NCBI GenBank assembly: GCA_964449285.1
Contig: CAYUZX010000010.1
Span: 1 to 64,000 of the forward strand
Source: QYOJ01 sp964449285
GTDB taxonomy: Bacteria > Bacteroidota > Bacteroidia > Bacteroidales > FEN-979
Direction of reading: 5' to 3'
Length of the DNA: 64,000 nt
Shown: one piece after another, positions 35,887-45,237 of the stretch
Position numbering within the stretch: the stretch's first letter is position 1
Layout of the letters: every line of letters begins with the position of its first letter
Notes under the pieces: model-generated
The model's input: the letters and a program-made list of their open reading frames with translations, nothing else
Databases searched by the model: none
Told to the model about the DNA's origin: nothing
Program-made: the position numbers and the translations under genes

Positions 35887-36852
35887 TTAAATTATACCCT
35901 CTTTCAGTATGTCATGGAGGTGGATAATCCCCAGGTAAACACCATCTTTTAATACAATCAGTTGTGTAATATTATTGTTTCGCATCACCTGCAATGCTTC
36001 GATGACTAGCATCTCAGGTTCGATGGTCTTTGGGTTTGGACTCATAATATCCTCAGCTGTAATGGTTTCCAGTCCAATATTTTTCTCAAGCATACGTCGA
36101 AGGTCTCCATCCGTGATCATCCCGGCCAGTTTATCATGCTTCAACACAGCTGTCGCTCCGAGTCGTTTGGAGGAGATTTCAAGGATAACGCTTTTAATAT
36201 TATCAGAATGTGTTACTTTTGGCGCCGGATTGTTTACGTAAAGATCTGCGACAGTTAGATAGAGTGTTTTCCCCAACACCCCTCCCGGGTGAAATTTGGC
36301 AAAATCACTGGCTGTAAAACCACGGCTCTCAAGCAGGCAAATAGCCAGAGCATCACCCATAACCATTTGGGCTGTTGTGCTGGAGGTGGGAGCTAGATTA
36401 TTCGGGCAGGCTTCCTGTGGAACTGACGTGTCGATTCTATAATTTGCTTGAGTGGCAAGATAAGAATTGGGGTTGCCAACAATAGCGAGTAATGGGTTCC
36501 CGTTCTTTTTTATCAGGGGAACAAGGATTTTTATTTCCGGTGTCTCACCGCTTTTGGAGAGACAGAGGACGACATCCTCAATCTGGATGATCCCTAAGTC
36601 TCCATGGATGGCATCGGCTGCATGCATAAAGACAGAGGGCGTTCCTGTGGAATTGAAAGTAGCAACGATCTTTTGCCCGATGATCGCGCTTTTTCCAATG
36701 CCGGTTACAATTACACGTCCACCGGCATGAAGGATTATGTTAACACATTGAATGAAGTTCTCGTCAATAGAAGAGAGAAGTCCGGTGATGGCTTCTGCTT
36801 CCTTGCGAATCGTTGTTAGGGCAGATTCTCGGATATCATTTGTACTTTTCAA
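35887..36852 (-). CDS. kdsD: Arabinose-5-phosphate isomerase (KpsF/GutQ family)
   Basis: 321 residues. SIS sugar isomerase domain (about 30-175: GIGKSAIIGQKI, LCLSKSGETPEI) followed by two CBS domains (about 200-320). It interconverts ribulose 5-phosphate and arabinose 5-phosphate, the first step toward Kdo in lipid A/LPS core. Divergent from recQ. Confidence 0.95.
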   Translation of the reverse strand: MKSTNDIRESALTTIRKEAEAITGLLSSIDENFIQCVNIILHAGGRVIVTGIGKSAIIGQKIVATFNSTGTPSVFMHAADAIHGDLGIIQIEDVVLCLSKSGETPEIKILVPLIKKNGNPLLAIVGNPNSYLATQANYRIDTSVPQEACPNNLAPTSSTTAQMVMGDALAICLLESRGFTASDFAKFHPGGVLGKTLYLTVADLYVNNPAPKVTHSDNIKSVILEISSKRLGATAVLKHDKLAGMITDGDLRRMLEKNIGLETITAEDIMSPNPKTIEPEMLVIEALQVMRNNNITQLIVLKDGVYLGIIHLHDILKEGII

Positions 36853-36872
36853 AGTGCAATTTTTTTAAAAAA

Positions 36873-36906
36873 TTTGGTCGATTCGGAATATTTGTGATTA
36901 TATTTG
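36873..36906 (+). promoter_or_regulatory. Promoter for recQ
   Basis: -33 TTTG at 36873 and -7 TATATTTG at 36899-36906 (exact TAnnTTTG), 22 nt apart, slightly longer than usual. Confidence 0.5.
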
Positions 36907-36977
36907 TATATAGGGCTTCAGTTCTATATAAATCAAGGAACCTCGAACAAAAGTAAACAATTAACCAGATAATTACA

Positions 36978-39179
36978 ATGGCGGTTAGCAAGGGCGATCT
37001 CAATCTACATGATGCCTTGAAGAGAGTATTTGGATTCGATACCTTCAAAGGCAATCAGGAGGCTATCATCAACAATGTTCTTGCACAGAAGGATACATTT
37101 GTCATCATGCCTACAGGTGGAGGGAAATCACTGTGTTATCAGCTTCCGGCCATCATTCAGGAAGGAACAGCTATCATCGTCTCCCCACTGATTGCACTCA
37201 TGAAAAATCAGGTTGACTCGATGCGCAGCTTTGGGACCGAAGAGGAGGTGGCTCATTTTATGAACTCCTCCCTTTCGCGTCAGGAGATCCTTCAGGTAAA
37301 GAAAGATATCACTTGTGGGAAGACAAAATTATTATACGTTGCTCCGGAGACTATCACAAAAGAAGATAACATCGAATTCCTGAAAAATATCAAGATTTCG
37401 TTTTATGCCATTGATGAAGCACACTGTATCTCTGAGTGGGGACATGATTTCCGGCCAGAATACCGTCGGTTACGGCCCATCATCGAGGCGATAGGTCAAA
37501 AGGTGCCGGTCATCGCACTTACGGCAACGGCTACTCCCAAAGTCCAGCAGGACATCCAGAAGAACCTGGGAATGATGGATGCCGCGGTTTTCAAGTCATC
37601 CTTCAATCGGCCTAACCTTTACTATGAAGTGAGGCCTAAGAACAAAACGGTGGTGAAAGATGTGATTAAATACATCAAAAGCCATCCCGGAAAATCGGGC
37701 ATCGTATATTGCCTGAGTCGTAAAAAGGTAGAGGAGCTGGCTGAATCTCTTGTACTCAACGGTATCAAGGCTCTTCCTTATCATGCCGGACTGGATGCTT
37801 CAGTGAGAAGGGAGAACCAGGACAGGTTTTTAATGGAGCATGTTGATGTGATCGTTGCCACTATTGCTTTTGGAATGGGGATTGATAAGCCGGACGTACG
37901 CTATGTCATCCATTTCGATATGCCGAAGAGCCTTGAAGGATATTACCAGGAGACTGGAAGATCGGGGCGCGACGACGGCGAAGGAAACTGCATTGCTTTC
38001 TACAGCTATGACGACATCCTGAAACTGGAGAAATTTCTGAAAGGGAAAACCGTAGCCGAACAGGAGATTGCCAAACACCTTTTGTTTGAAACTGTTAGCT
38101 ACAGCGAATCTTCAGTATGTCGCCGAAAGCAGCTCCTGCACTATTTTGGCGAGATATTCAAGGAAGATAATTGCCAGAACTGCGATAACTGCCTCCACCC
38201 AAAGAAAAAATTTGAGGGCAAGCAGCATATGCAAATAGTCCTGGAGGCGATTCTGGCGATGAAAGAGCAGGTGAAGCACAAGCATCTGATCAATGTACTG
38301 ATCGGCAAACTGACCACTCCCGTCAAGAACTACAAACATAACAAGCTTGATGTATTCGGCAAAGGCGCCGACAAAGATGAAAAGTTCTGGAATGCCGTGA
38401 TACGTCAGTGCCTGATCGAACGGCTTCTAACAAAGGATATCGAGAATTATGGCATCCTGAGGATGAATTCCGAAGGCCATAAGTTTCTCAAAAAGCCCTG
38501 GTCGGTCATGCTGGTCGACGACCATGACTATGAAAATCCTGAAGAGGAAGAGTTCCTGGAAGCCATGGGCTCGAAGAGCAGCACGACAGATAAAACCCTT
38601 TTCAGCATGTTGAAGGACCTGCGCAAGCAGATTGCCAGGAAAGAGAAACTTCCTCCGTTTGTCATCTTCCAGGATCCATCGCTGGAAGATATGGCGATAC
38701 AATATCCGATAACTTCTGAAGAGATGAAACAGATCACCGGGGTCGGAACCGGAAAAGCGCTCAAATACGGAAAACCTTTTCTCGACCTGATCAAAGAGTA
38801 TGTGGAGGAGAATGAGATTATCCGGCCCATGGATATGGTGGTGAAATCGGTGATCAATAAATCGGGACTCAAAGTATACGTCATCCAGAGTATCGACAGG
38901 AAGATCTCACTGGCAGATATCGCGATTGCGAAGAACCTGACATTTGAAGAGTTACTTACTGAGATCGAACATATTGTAAGTGCCGGGACAAAGATCGATA
39001 TCAACTATTACATCGATGAAATCATAGATCCCTATCACCAGGAGGAAATTTTCGACTATTTTCGCACGGCGGAAACCGATTCGGTTAGCAAAGCACTTGA
39101 GGATCTCGGAGAGGATGAGTATGCAGAGGAGGAGATCCGCATGATGAGAATCAAATTTATATCTGAACTTGGAAATTAA
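36978..39179 (+). CDS. recQ: ATP-dependent DNA helicase RecQ
   Basis: 733 residues. Walker A TGGGKS (46-51), DEAH box (146-149) with HCISEWGHDFRPEY, the second helicase lobe with TGRSGRDDGEG, a zinc-binding RQC module (CRRKQLLHYF, then CQNCDNC) and an HRDC domain (about 575-650). A roughly 80-residue acidic C-terminal tail is extra. It unwinds DNA 3' to 5' in recombination and repair. First of a run with ompH-like and DUF4296 genes (10 and 5 nt gaps). Confidence 0.96.
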   Translation: MAVSKGDLNLHDALKRVFGFDTFKGNQEAIINNVLAQKDTFVIMPTGGGKSLCYQLPAIIQEGTAIIVSPLIALMKNQVDSMRSFGTEEEVAHFMNSSLSRQEILQVKKDITCGKTKLLYVAPETITKEDNIEFLKNIKISFYAIDEAHCISEWGHDFRPEYRRLRPIIEAIGQKVPVIALTATATPKVQQDIQKNLGMMDAAVFKSSFNRPNLYYEVRPKNKTVVKDVIKYIKSHPGKSGIVYCLSRKKVEELAESLVLNGIKALPYHAGLDASVRRENQDRFLMEHVDVIVATIAFGMGIDKPDVRYVIHFDMPKSLEGYYQETGRSGRDDGEGNCIAFYSYDDILKLEKFLKGKTVAEQEIAKHLLFETVSYSESSVCRRKQLLHYFGEIFKEDNCQNCDNCLHPKKKFEGKQHMQIVLEAILAMKEQVKHKHLINVLIGKLTTPVKNYKHNKLDVFGKGADKDEKFWNAVIRQCLIERLLTKDIENYGILRMNSEGHKFLKKPWSVMLVDDHDYENPEEEEFLEAMGSKSSTTDKTLFSMLKDLRKQIARKEKLPPFVIFQDPSLEDMAIQYPITSEEMKQITGVGTGKALKYGKPFLDLIKEYVEENEIIRPMDMVVKSVINKSGLKVYVIQSIDRKISLADIAIAKNLTFEELLTEIEHIVSAGTKIDINYYIDEIIDPYHQEEIFDYFRTAETDSVSKALEDLGEDEYAEEEIRMMRIKFISELGN

Positions 39180-39189
39180 TTAATCAACT

Positions 39190-39810
39190 ATGGAAAAACG
39201 AACCATTAATCTGAATACGGTATTGTTGCTTGTCGTACTTGCTGGACTTCTAGTCCTCTACATTTTATTTTTCACATCACAAAAATCCGGCGAACCATTG
39301 ATGGTTTCAGGAGACTCCACCCAGGTGACCCTCCCTTCCGGCCCAACAATCGTATATGTCAACATCGACACCTTGAATGAACATTACGAATTTGTAAAAA
39401 CACTCAAACAAAATCTGGAGAGTACCGGAAACCGGCTTCAGCGCGAGGTGATAAATGAACAGACAGCTCTGGAGAAGGAAGCTGCTGATTTTCAGCGTCA
39501 AATCTCCACGAACAGCATCACCGAAGACCGGGCCCGGGTTGTATATCAGGAGCTTATGGCGAAACAACAGGCCCTGATGGAGAAAAAAGAGCGCTATACT
39601 CAGCAGGTTGCCGAACAGGAGTTCAACATGAATATCCAGCTCCTGGATACGGTAAATAGTTTTTTGGCAAGGTTCAACAAGCAATTTGGGTATGATTACA
39701 TCCTGGCTTACCGTTCGGCAGGTGAGATTCTCACTGCCAGCAACAAACTCGATATCACGCAACAGGTCCTGGACCAGCTGAACAAAGAGTACGCAGCCCG
39801 CAAGAAATAG
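39190..39810 (+). CDS. OmpH/Skp-like periplasmic chaperone
   Basis: 206 residues. An N-terminal hydrophobic segment (about 11-29) anchors or exports it. The remainder has the OmpH order: a beta segment (PTIVYVNIDTLNEHYEF) followed by a long coiled coil (about 75-160, LEKEAADFQRQI) and a final beta/helix (YDYILAYRSAGEILTASN). Skp-like proteins escort unfolded outer-membrane proteins. Confidence 0.88.
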   Translation: MEKRTINLNTVLLLVVLAGLLVLYILFFTSQKSGEPLMVSGDSTQVTLPSGPTIVYVNIDTLNEHYEFVKTLKQNLESTGNRLQREVINEQTALEKEAADFQRQISTNSITEDRARVVYQELMAKQQALMEKKERYTQQVAEQEFNMNIQLLDTVNSFLARFNKQFGYDYILAYRSAGEILTASNKLDITQQVLDQLNKEYAARKK

Positions 39811-39815
39811 CGTTC

Positions 39816-40187
39816 ATGAAGAACTTTTTTATTGCCCTCCCTTTGCTGCTGCTTGTTGCATGCGTTCCTGACCGCAAGCCTGAGAAGGCGTTGCTGATCA
39901 AAACGGATTCGATTATTCCGGAGGCCCAGATGATCCTGATGCTCGCAGATGCCCATACCATTGAAGCAGCTTTACTCATCGCGAAGAACAAAGAAACAAA
40001 TACAATTGGCCTGGGAGAATATTATTACTCCGGTTTATTTGAGAAATTTGGCGTGACCCGGGAGCGATACCAGCAAAACCTGGATTATTACAGGAGCGAT
40101 CCGGACCTTTTCATCCACATCTATGAAGAGGTAAACAGGGAACTGACAACGAGGGAGAAAAACTTCGTGAAATCCCTTCCCAATTAA
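39816..40187 (+). CDS. DUF4296 lipoprotein
   Basis: 123 residues. Signal peptide with LLVAC lipobox (Cys 16). The rest is helical and fits DUF4296 (LADAHTIEAALLI, then YYYSGLFEKFGVTRERYQQNLDYY). Such proteins are widespread in Bacteroidota without assigned function. It starts 5 nt after the OmpH-like gene and overlaps the next, opposite gene by 4 bp. Confidence 0.85.
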   Translation: MKNFFIALPLLLLVACVPDRKPEKALLIKTDSIIPEAQMILMLADAHTIEAALLIAKNKETNTIGLGEYYYSGLFEKFGVTRERYQQNLDYYRSDPDLFIHIYEEVNRELTTREKNFVKSLPN

Positions 40188-40603
40188 AGTTTTGTATATA
40201 CCGCAGAGATGTAATGGAGGTTGGCTCCATCATTCAGTGTGTAGGGCCAACTGATTTTGGAGCCCGACAAGGTTCCGGATCCATTGATGATCCAGCCATC
40301 TCCGATTATCTGGTTAACTTCGAGGGAGATTGTGTTCCCTGATACAAAGGCATAAGCAGGGTTGCTACTGGTCCCGGCGTTGGCGAAGTTGTAGATAAAT
40401 ACACCTCCATTCTGAGATGTGGGATCTATCTCAATACTCACTTCATAGGTAAGGCGTGTTTCAGTTTCTGTTACACTCCACACGGCTGTGAAGATTTGGC
40501 GAGCATCAGTGGGCGCTGGTGTGGGATCATTATCTATACATGATGAAAAGCCAATAGCCATAAGGGCCAGGATGACAAGTATAGGGGTTATCGTCTGTTT
40601 CAT
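40184..40603 (-). CDS. Small lipoprotein of unknown function
   Basis: 139 residues. Lipobox GFSSC (Cys 22). The mature part is beta-rich (LTYEVSIEIDPTSQNGGVFI, IINGSGTLSGSKISW) and looks like a small beta-sandwich. No family recognised with confidence. It lies 49 nt downstream of deoC on the same strand, so may belong to the receptor-deoC unit. Confidence 0.7.
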   Translation of the reverse strand: MKQTITPILVILALMAIGFSSCIDNDPTPAPTDARQIFTAVWSVTETETRLTYEVSIEIDPTSQNGGVFIYNFANAGTSSNPAYAFVSGNTISLEVNQIIGDGWIINGSGTLSGSKISWPYTLNDGANLHYISAVYTKL

Positions 40604-40652
40604 ATCAACTTTTTACCTGGTAGTATTATAAGGTAAAGATACATACACTTTT

Positions 40653-41426
40653 TCATTCTCGCTTCAGGAGAATTTTATCCGCCAGTTTCCCTGCCAGCCT
40701 GGAAGCTCCGATCCGGAAGTATTCTTTGGATAACCAGGACTCTCCCAGGGTGGATGAAACCAAATTATAGAATATCAGGGCGTGTTCAGGTTCGGAGATC
40801 CCTCCGGAGGGTTTGATTCCCTTCATGACCCCGGTACTTGCATGAAAGTTACGAATTCGCCCGAGCATCCCCTCAACAGCTTGTTTTGTCGCTCCTTCAG
40901 GAATTTTCCCGGTAGATGTTTTTATAAAATCGGCGCCTGCCCGGAGAGCCATATCGGAGGCTTCAGCGATCAATTTCAGCGTGCTAAGTTCCCCAGTCTC
41001 CAGGATGACTTTCAGTGTTTGCTCCTGACAATATTCTCTGATGACTGCTATCTCATCAAACACTTGCTGGTGATTACCGGCAATGAAGGCTCCCCTTGAG
41101 AAAACAATGTCGACTTCGTCGGCACCTTGATCAATTGCAAAGGTGACTTCCTCCAGTTTAGCCTGGATAGGAACTTGCCCGTGGGGGAATCCACCGGCTA
41201 CAGTGGCAACCCGGATCCCAGTGCCGGAAAGCTCACGGCGTGCAGTTTTTATAAAAGGTGAAAAGATACAGACCGCTGCCGGAACCGGCAGGCCCTGCTC
41301 CCCAAAGTAGATCGCTTTATGGCAGAGTGAAATGATGGATTTGTCGCAATCGGCACCTTCCAAACTTGTAAAATCGATCAGCGAAAGAATCCGTAAATAG
41401 ATATCCATGTGATCCGTTGTTGCCAT
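40653..41426 (-). CDS. deoC: Deoxyribose-phosphate aldolase
   Basis: 257 residues. TIM-barrel aldolase with the Schiff-base lysine in DFIKTSTGK and typical EVDIVFSRGAF and ILETGEL strands. It splits deoxyribose 5-phosphate to glyceraldehyde 3-phosphate and acetaldehyde. It starts 3 nt after the TonB-dependent receptor, which hints that the receptor may import a nucleoside or sugar substrate, but this is only context. Confidence 0.95.
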   Translation of the reverse strand: MATTDHMDIYLRILSLIDFTSLEGADCDKSIISLCHKAIYFGEQGLPVPAAVCIFSPFIKTARRELSGTGIRVATVAGGFPHGQVPIQAKLEEVTFAIDQGADEVDIVFSRGAFIAGNHQQVFDEIAVIREYCQEQTLKVILETGELSTLKLIAEASDMALRAGADFIKTSTGKIPEGATKQAVEGMLGRIRNFHASTGVMKGIKPSGGISEPEHALIFYNLVSSTLGESWLSKEYFRIGASRLAGKLADKILLKRE

Positions 41427-41429
41427 GGA

Positions 41430-43775
41430 TCAGAAAGTGAAACTTAAGCCCAGACTAGGCAGGATCGGCAGCTGATATACAATCGTGTTTGTGATACGGT
41501 CGACATAAAAGACGTTCTTCTCATTGAGCATGTTCGTTACGCTGACATCTATTTCCAGTTTCATCCGTTTTCCGAAATTGAACGATTTTTTGAGGTCGAG
41601 GTCAAGACGGCTATAGTAAGTAAGGCGGTGTGAATTATAATCGCCATAGAGGATCCCCAACGATCCATTGATGATTGTGACGGGAGTACCTATATTATTA
41701 AAAAACAACTCTTCATAATATCCCTGGGTAGGGGTGAAAGGGAATCCAGAGCCGTAGTTATACCTGACGTTCAGCTCCCATGTCTTTTTCTTGCCAAACG
41801 CATAGGTGCCCATCAGGTTTACATTATGACGCCTGTCGAACGGAGGAACGTAAGTGGATATTCCATCAAACCGGTGAATATATCCCAGGGAGTATGTTCC
41901 CCAGAAATGGAAGTTACGAAGGTCATACTTTAAAGAGAAGTCTATCCCTTCGGCATCTCCTGTCTCAACGATGAAATCCTTTTTCAGGTAATCGGGCTGG
42001 TCGGCATTTGCTTCGGTATCTTCAAACAACTTGTTCCGGTTCAGGTTCGTTAATTGCGGGTAGTACTTATAATACCCTTCCACGTTAAGGCTAAGATTGT
42101 TGGTTATATCCCACTCAAAACCAAAGATGGCATGCCAGGCCTGCTGAAGTTTGTTTTTAACATCTTTCCCATTGAACTTTTTCGGCAAATTCTCGGGGCC
42201 GGTAAGGAAACCATAGAAGAGATTCACCACATCGAGATCATTGGTTGTGCTGATCAGGTTCTGGGTGTAATATCCTCCTGCTGCCTTCAGCCTGAAATTC
42301 TTCGTAACGTTATATTTAACTGCCAGTCGTGGTTCAGGAGAGAAGGTGGAGAGGGAGGCGTAGTATTGTCCCCGTATACCGGGTTCAAAGATAAACTTTC
42401 CGATAATCCACTTAAACTTCACAAATAAGTCAATTTCCGTAGAATTTTGAGTGATATCGATGTTTCGGTTGAGGGTGTTATAAAAATCAAAGACAGTTTT
42501 GTATCCCGAAAGCTCAAGACCATATTTCAGGGCATTTTTTCCAAAAAAGTATGTAAACTGAAGCCCGCCGTTGAACCCGGATATACTGGAAGACCGGGGC
42601 GCTTTATTGGGTTCATCCATGTTCACCTTGTAGTAGGAGTAAGCAAAGTTTCCTTCAAGCAGCACAGCAGATTTACCGGGGATTACGATGAAGTTCCCGC
42701 CGCCTCCATAAGAGTCCCAATTATAGCTTACCGGCACTTCCGTAATGACGGAGTTATCAAAATTATATCCTTGCAACGTAGCCATATCGGAGAAATTGAA
42801 TCCGAATAAATTGATTTTACTCCCGTTGGGTGCATTAACAGAGATCTTCCCATAGATATCCAGGTAGCTGTAAGGAAGCTTCTGATCCAGGTAGGAGTAA
42901 AATATTTTTGAACTTTTATCCAGGTATGAATTCTTTACCGACAGGATGAAAGAGGCGCTGGCAGAGTTTTCATTCTTCTGGCGGGCAATGGGCCCTTCCA
43001 ATAGGGCTTTGGCCCCGAATGTACTGATATCCAGCTTGCCCCCAAACCGGTTTTTGTTCCCGTCGCGAGTAGAGATATCCATGATAGAGGAGATTCGTCC
43101 CCCGTATTCGGCATTGAAGCCACCCGTATAGACATCGACATTTTTCAATATATCAACATCAAATACCGAGAAGAGCCCAATGGAGTGAAATGGGTTGTAG
43201 ACAATCATTCCATCATAAAGCACTTTGTTTTGCACAGGAGGGCCTCCACGGATATAGAGTTGTCCTCCCTGGTCGCCCGAAAAAATGACTCCGGGCAACA
43301 CGGTAAGATACTGGGCCAGGTCTGGCTGGCCACCCATTGATGGGATCTTTTGAATCTCTTTCGGTGTCACTTTGATGATGGAAGTCTGTGTTTCGCTTTG
43401 CTTATCCTGCCTGGCAGCGGAAATGTTGACCTCCCCAAGGTTCACTGACCCGGCTTTCAGGTATAGTTTCTTAGTAATCAGTTCATCGGCTTTGATCGTC
43501 AATGGGATCTGAAGAGAGTCAAACCCAATGTAGGTAACCATCAGGAGATAGTCTCCTGGCGGAATACGCGTGATGGCGAAGTAGCCGTTTTCGTCGGTAG
43601 GTGCACCCATTGAGGTTTTATAAAAATAGACATTAGTGAAGATAACAGGTTCACCGGTCTCCTTTTCATAGACGAATCCACGTACAGTTCCAAACTGTGC
43701 CATTAGGGAAGCAGAGAAGAGAATACCGAGTACACTCAAAGAAACAGTGAGGTAAAGAGAGTGGAAAGACTTCAT
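41430..43775 (-). CDS. TonB-dependent receptor with carboxypeptidase-like N-terminal domain
   Basis: 781 residues. Signal peptide (about 1-26), CarboxypepD_reg-like domain (about 28-110, GTVRGFVYEKETGEPVIF), plug (about 120-230, with LPGVIFSGDQGGQLYIRGG) and a 22-strand-type beta barrel ending in LGLSFTF. It takes up an unknown ligand across the outer membrane using TonB energy. It lacks a SusD partner and the long SusC length, so it belongs to the non-Sus receptor type. deoC follows directly. Confidence 0.92.
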   Translation of the reverse strand: MKSFHSLYLTVSLSVLGILFSASLMAQFGTVRGFVYEKETGEPVIFTNVYFYKTSMGAPTDENGYFAITRIPPGDYLLMVTYIGFDSLQIPLTIKADELITKKLYLKAGSVNLGEVNISAARQDKQSETQTSIIKVTPKEIQKIPSMGGQPDLAQYLTVLPGVIFSGDQGGQLYIRGGPPVQNKVLYDGMIVYNPFHSIGLFSVFDVDILKNVDVYTGGFNAEYGGRISSIMDISTRDGNKNRFGGKLDISTFGAKALLEGPIARQKNENSASASFILSVKNSYLDKSSKIFYSYLDQKLPYSYLDIYGKISVNAPNGSKINLFGFNFSDMATLQGYNFDNSVITEVPVSYNWDSYGGGGNFIVIPGKSAVLLEGNFAYSYYKVNMDEPNKAPRSSSISGFNGGLQFTYFFGKNALKYGLELSGYKTVFDFYNTLNRNIDITQNSTEIDLFVKFKWIIGKFIFEPGIRGQYYASLSTFSPEPRLAVKYNVTKNFRLKAAGGYYTQNLISTTNDLDVVNLFYGFLTGPENLPKKFNGKDVKNKLQQAWHAIFGFEWDITNNLSLNVEGYYKYYPQLTNLNRNKLFEDTEANADQPDYLKKDFIVETGDAEGIDFSLKYDLRNFHFWGTYSLGYIHRFDGISTYVPPFDRRHNVNLMGTYAFGKKKTWELNVRYNYGSGFPFTPTQGYYEELFFNNIGTPVTIINGSLGILYGDYNSHRLTYYSRLDLDLKKSFNFGKRMKLEIDVSVTNMLNEKNVFYVDRITNTIVYQLPILPSLGLSFTF

Positions 43776-43810
43776 ATCGAGTGTGTAAGGTCAGGGTTGA
43801 TAAAGCTGGG

Positions 43811-43818
43811 CAAAAATA
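43811..43818 (-). promoter_or_regulatory. -7 element for the receptor-deoC unit
   Basis: Minus-strand TATTTTTG, exact TAnnTTTG match, 36 nt before the receptor start. Confidence 0.35.
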
Positions 43819-43833
43819 GAAAAAATCATTCAG

Positions 43834-44184
43834 TTAAAAAAGAAATGCCTGAAATTGGGCGACCATGGGATGTGATGGATCTTCATTCACAACTGTCAGG
43901 TAACAACCAAGTGCTGATAACTTCCATCCCCTGTGGATCTCGTTTTGTTTGATGATGAAAACACGCCGGAAGTGTTTCCGGGAAGGGATTGATAGCGCAA
44001 TGCATGCATTGATAGCGCGTTCAATGGCAGCATCCAGCAGGTGTTCGTCTGCCATCTCCAACCTCTCCAGCAGGTCGCATGAGAGGTATCTGAGGCCGGA
44101 CGTATCCACTGCCTCAATGAACTCCAGAATCACGCGGGAAGGCTGATCCAGTTCATACGGTATCAGATTGTTATAGGATGTCAT
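43834..44184 (-). CDS. Unknown protein translationally coupled to the DnaJ-like chaperone
   Basis: 116 residues, mainly helical in the first half (SRVILEFIEAVDTSGLRYLS), then beta strands in the second (FRRVFIIKQNEIHRG, CYLTVVNEDP). Its start overlaps the stop of the DnaJ gene by 4 nt (ATGA), so the two are made together. In enteric bacteria the CbpA chaperone is paired with the modulator CbpM; this protein does not look like CbpM in sequence but holds the same place. Function not recognised. Confidence 0.7.
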   Translation of the reverse strand: MTSYNNLIPYELDQPSRVILEFIEAVDTSGLRYLSCDLLERLEMADEHLLDAAIERAINACIALSIPSRKHFRRVFIIKQNEIHRGWKLSALGCYLTVVNEDPSHPMVAQFQAFLF

Positions 44185-45116
44185 GACACAGGTCTTAAAT
44201 TGGCCAGTTTTTGAAAGAGCGACAACTCTTCTTCATTCAAATGCTGAGGGATATCAATAACGATTTTGGCATAGAGATCTCCGAACTCCTGTTTCTTTCC
44301 AAAGCGAGGCATGCCCAAGCCCTTCAATCGTAACACTTTACCGTTCTGACTTCCTTTTGGGATGTTGATAGTTACTGTTCCTTTTAATGTTGTAATTGTA
44401 ATTTTCCCGCCCAGCACAGCAGGATACAAAGGAACATGCACATCGCAATGAAGGTTGTCACCTTTTCGCTCAAACGTTGTGTTTGGGTTGATTGTCACTT
44501 TCATATAGAGATGGCCCCGCTCATGACTCCCGCTCCCTTTCCCTCCTTTTCCCCTGATTCGCAGAATCTGTCCATCTTTTACGCCGGCTGGAATCGTTGC
44601 TTTGATCGACTCTCCGTCCAGGGTAAGCATTGCCTCAGTTCCCAGGTAGGCATCGGCCAGTGTAATTGAGAGATCGGCCTGGTAGTCCTGCCCTTTGCCA
44701 GGAACATCCCGGGCATTGGCATATTGGGCGCCTCCGCTGAAGCCTCCACTAAAGAAGGTGTTGAAGAAATCGGAGAAATCTCCTCCTTCGAAGGCAGAGG
44801 TTGATTGCTGCTGAGAGCGCTGATGCCGTCCGCCTTGCTGTTGTGCCCATTGAGCATAGTCGAATCCGCCATCTGCTCCGGCATATTCATGTTGTTTCCA
44901 GTTTACACCGAGTTTATCATACTTTTTCCGTTTCTCAGGATCCTTCAGCACTTCGTATGCCTCCCCGATCTCTTTGAACCGGTCTTCCGACTCCTTATTC
45001 CCCTGGTTTTTATCAGGGTGGTACTTTACTGCAAGCTTTCGGTAGCTTTTCTTGATCTCATCCTGAGTAGCTGTTTTAGAGATACCAAGTATTTTATAAT
45101 AGTCTTTATACTCCAT
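44181..45116 (-). CDS. CbpA-type DnaJ co-chaperone
   Basis: 311 residues. J domain (about 1-70) with HPD at 37-39 in KYHPDKNQGN, a Gly/Gln/Ser-rich linker (about 85-130), then the two-part DnaJ C-terminal substrate-binding domain (DLSITLADAYLG, LHCDVHVPLYPAVLGGKI). The zinc-finger part of true DnaJ is absent, so it is of the CbpA class. It would activate DnaK. Divergent from iorA with back-to-back promoters. Confidence 0.93.
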   Translation of the reverse strand: MEYKDYYKILGISKTATQDEIKKSYRKLAVKYHPDKNQGNKESEDRFKEIGEAYEVLKDPEKRKKYDKLGVNWKQHEYAGADGGFDYAQWAQQQGGRHQRSQQQSTSAFEGGDFSDFFNTFFSGGFSGGAQYANARDVPGKGQDYQADLSITLADAYLGTEAMLTLDGESIKATIPAGVKDGQILRIRGKGGKGSGSHERGHLYMKVTINPNTTFERKGDNLHCDVHVPLYPAVLGGKITITTLKGTVTINIPKGSQNGKVLRLKGLGMPRFGKKQEFGDLYAKIVIDIPQHLNEEELSLFQKLANLRPVS

Positions 45117-45145
45117 GTGGGATTCACCAAAAATATCAGTGGATT

Positions 45146-45175
45146 CAAAGATACAAAAAGCGTTAAAAATTTCAA
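45146..45175 (-). promoter_or_regulatory. Promoter for the DnaJ-like gene
   Basis: Minus strand: -33 TTG (45173-45175) and -7 TATCTTTG (45146-45153), 19-nt spacer, exact -7. Confidence 0.5.
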
Positions 45176-45181
45176 CAACAG

Positions 45182-45212
45182 TTGTGTAATTTCTAAAATG
45201 TACGTAGGTTTG
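45182..45212 (+). promoter_or_regulatory. Promoter for iorAB
   Basis: -33 TTG (45182-45184) and -7 TAGGTTTG (45205-45212, exact), 20-nt spacer, 25 nt before the start. Back to back with the DnaJ promoter. Confidence 0.5.
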
Positions 45213-45237
45213 TCTTGCGTTACTAAGACTTTGTTTT

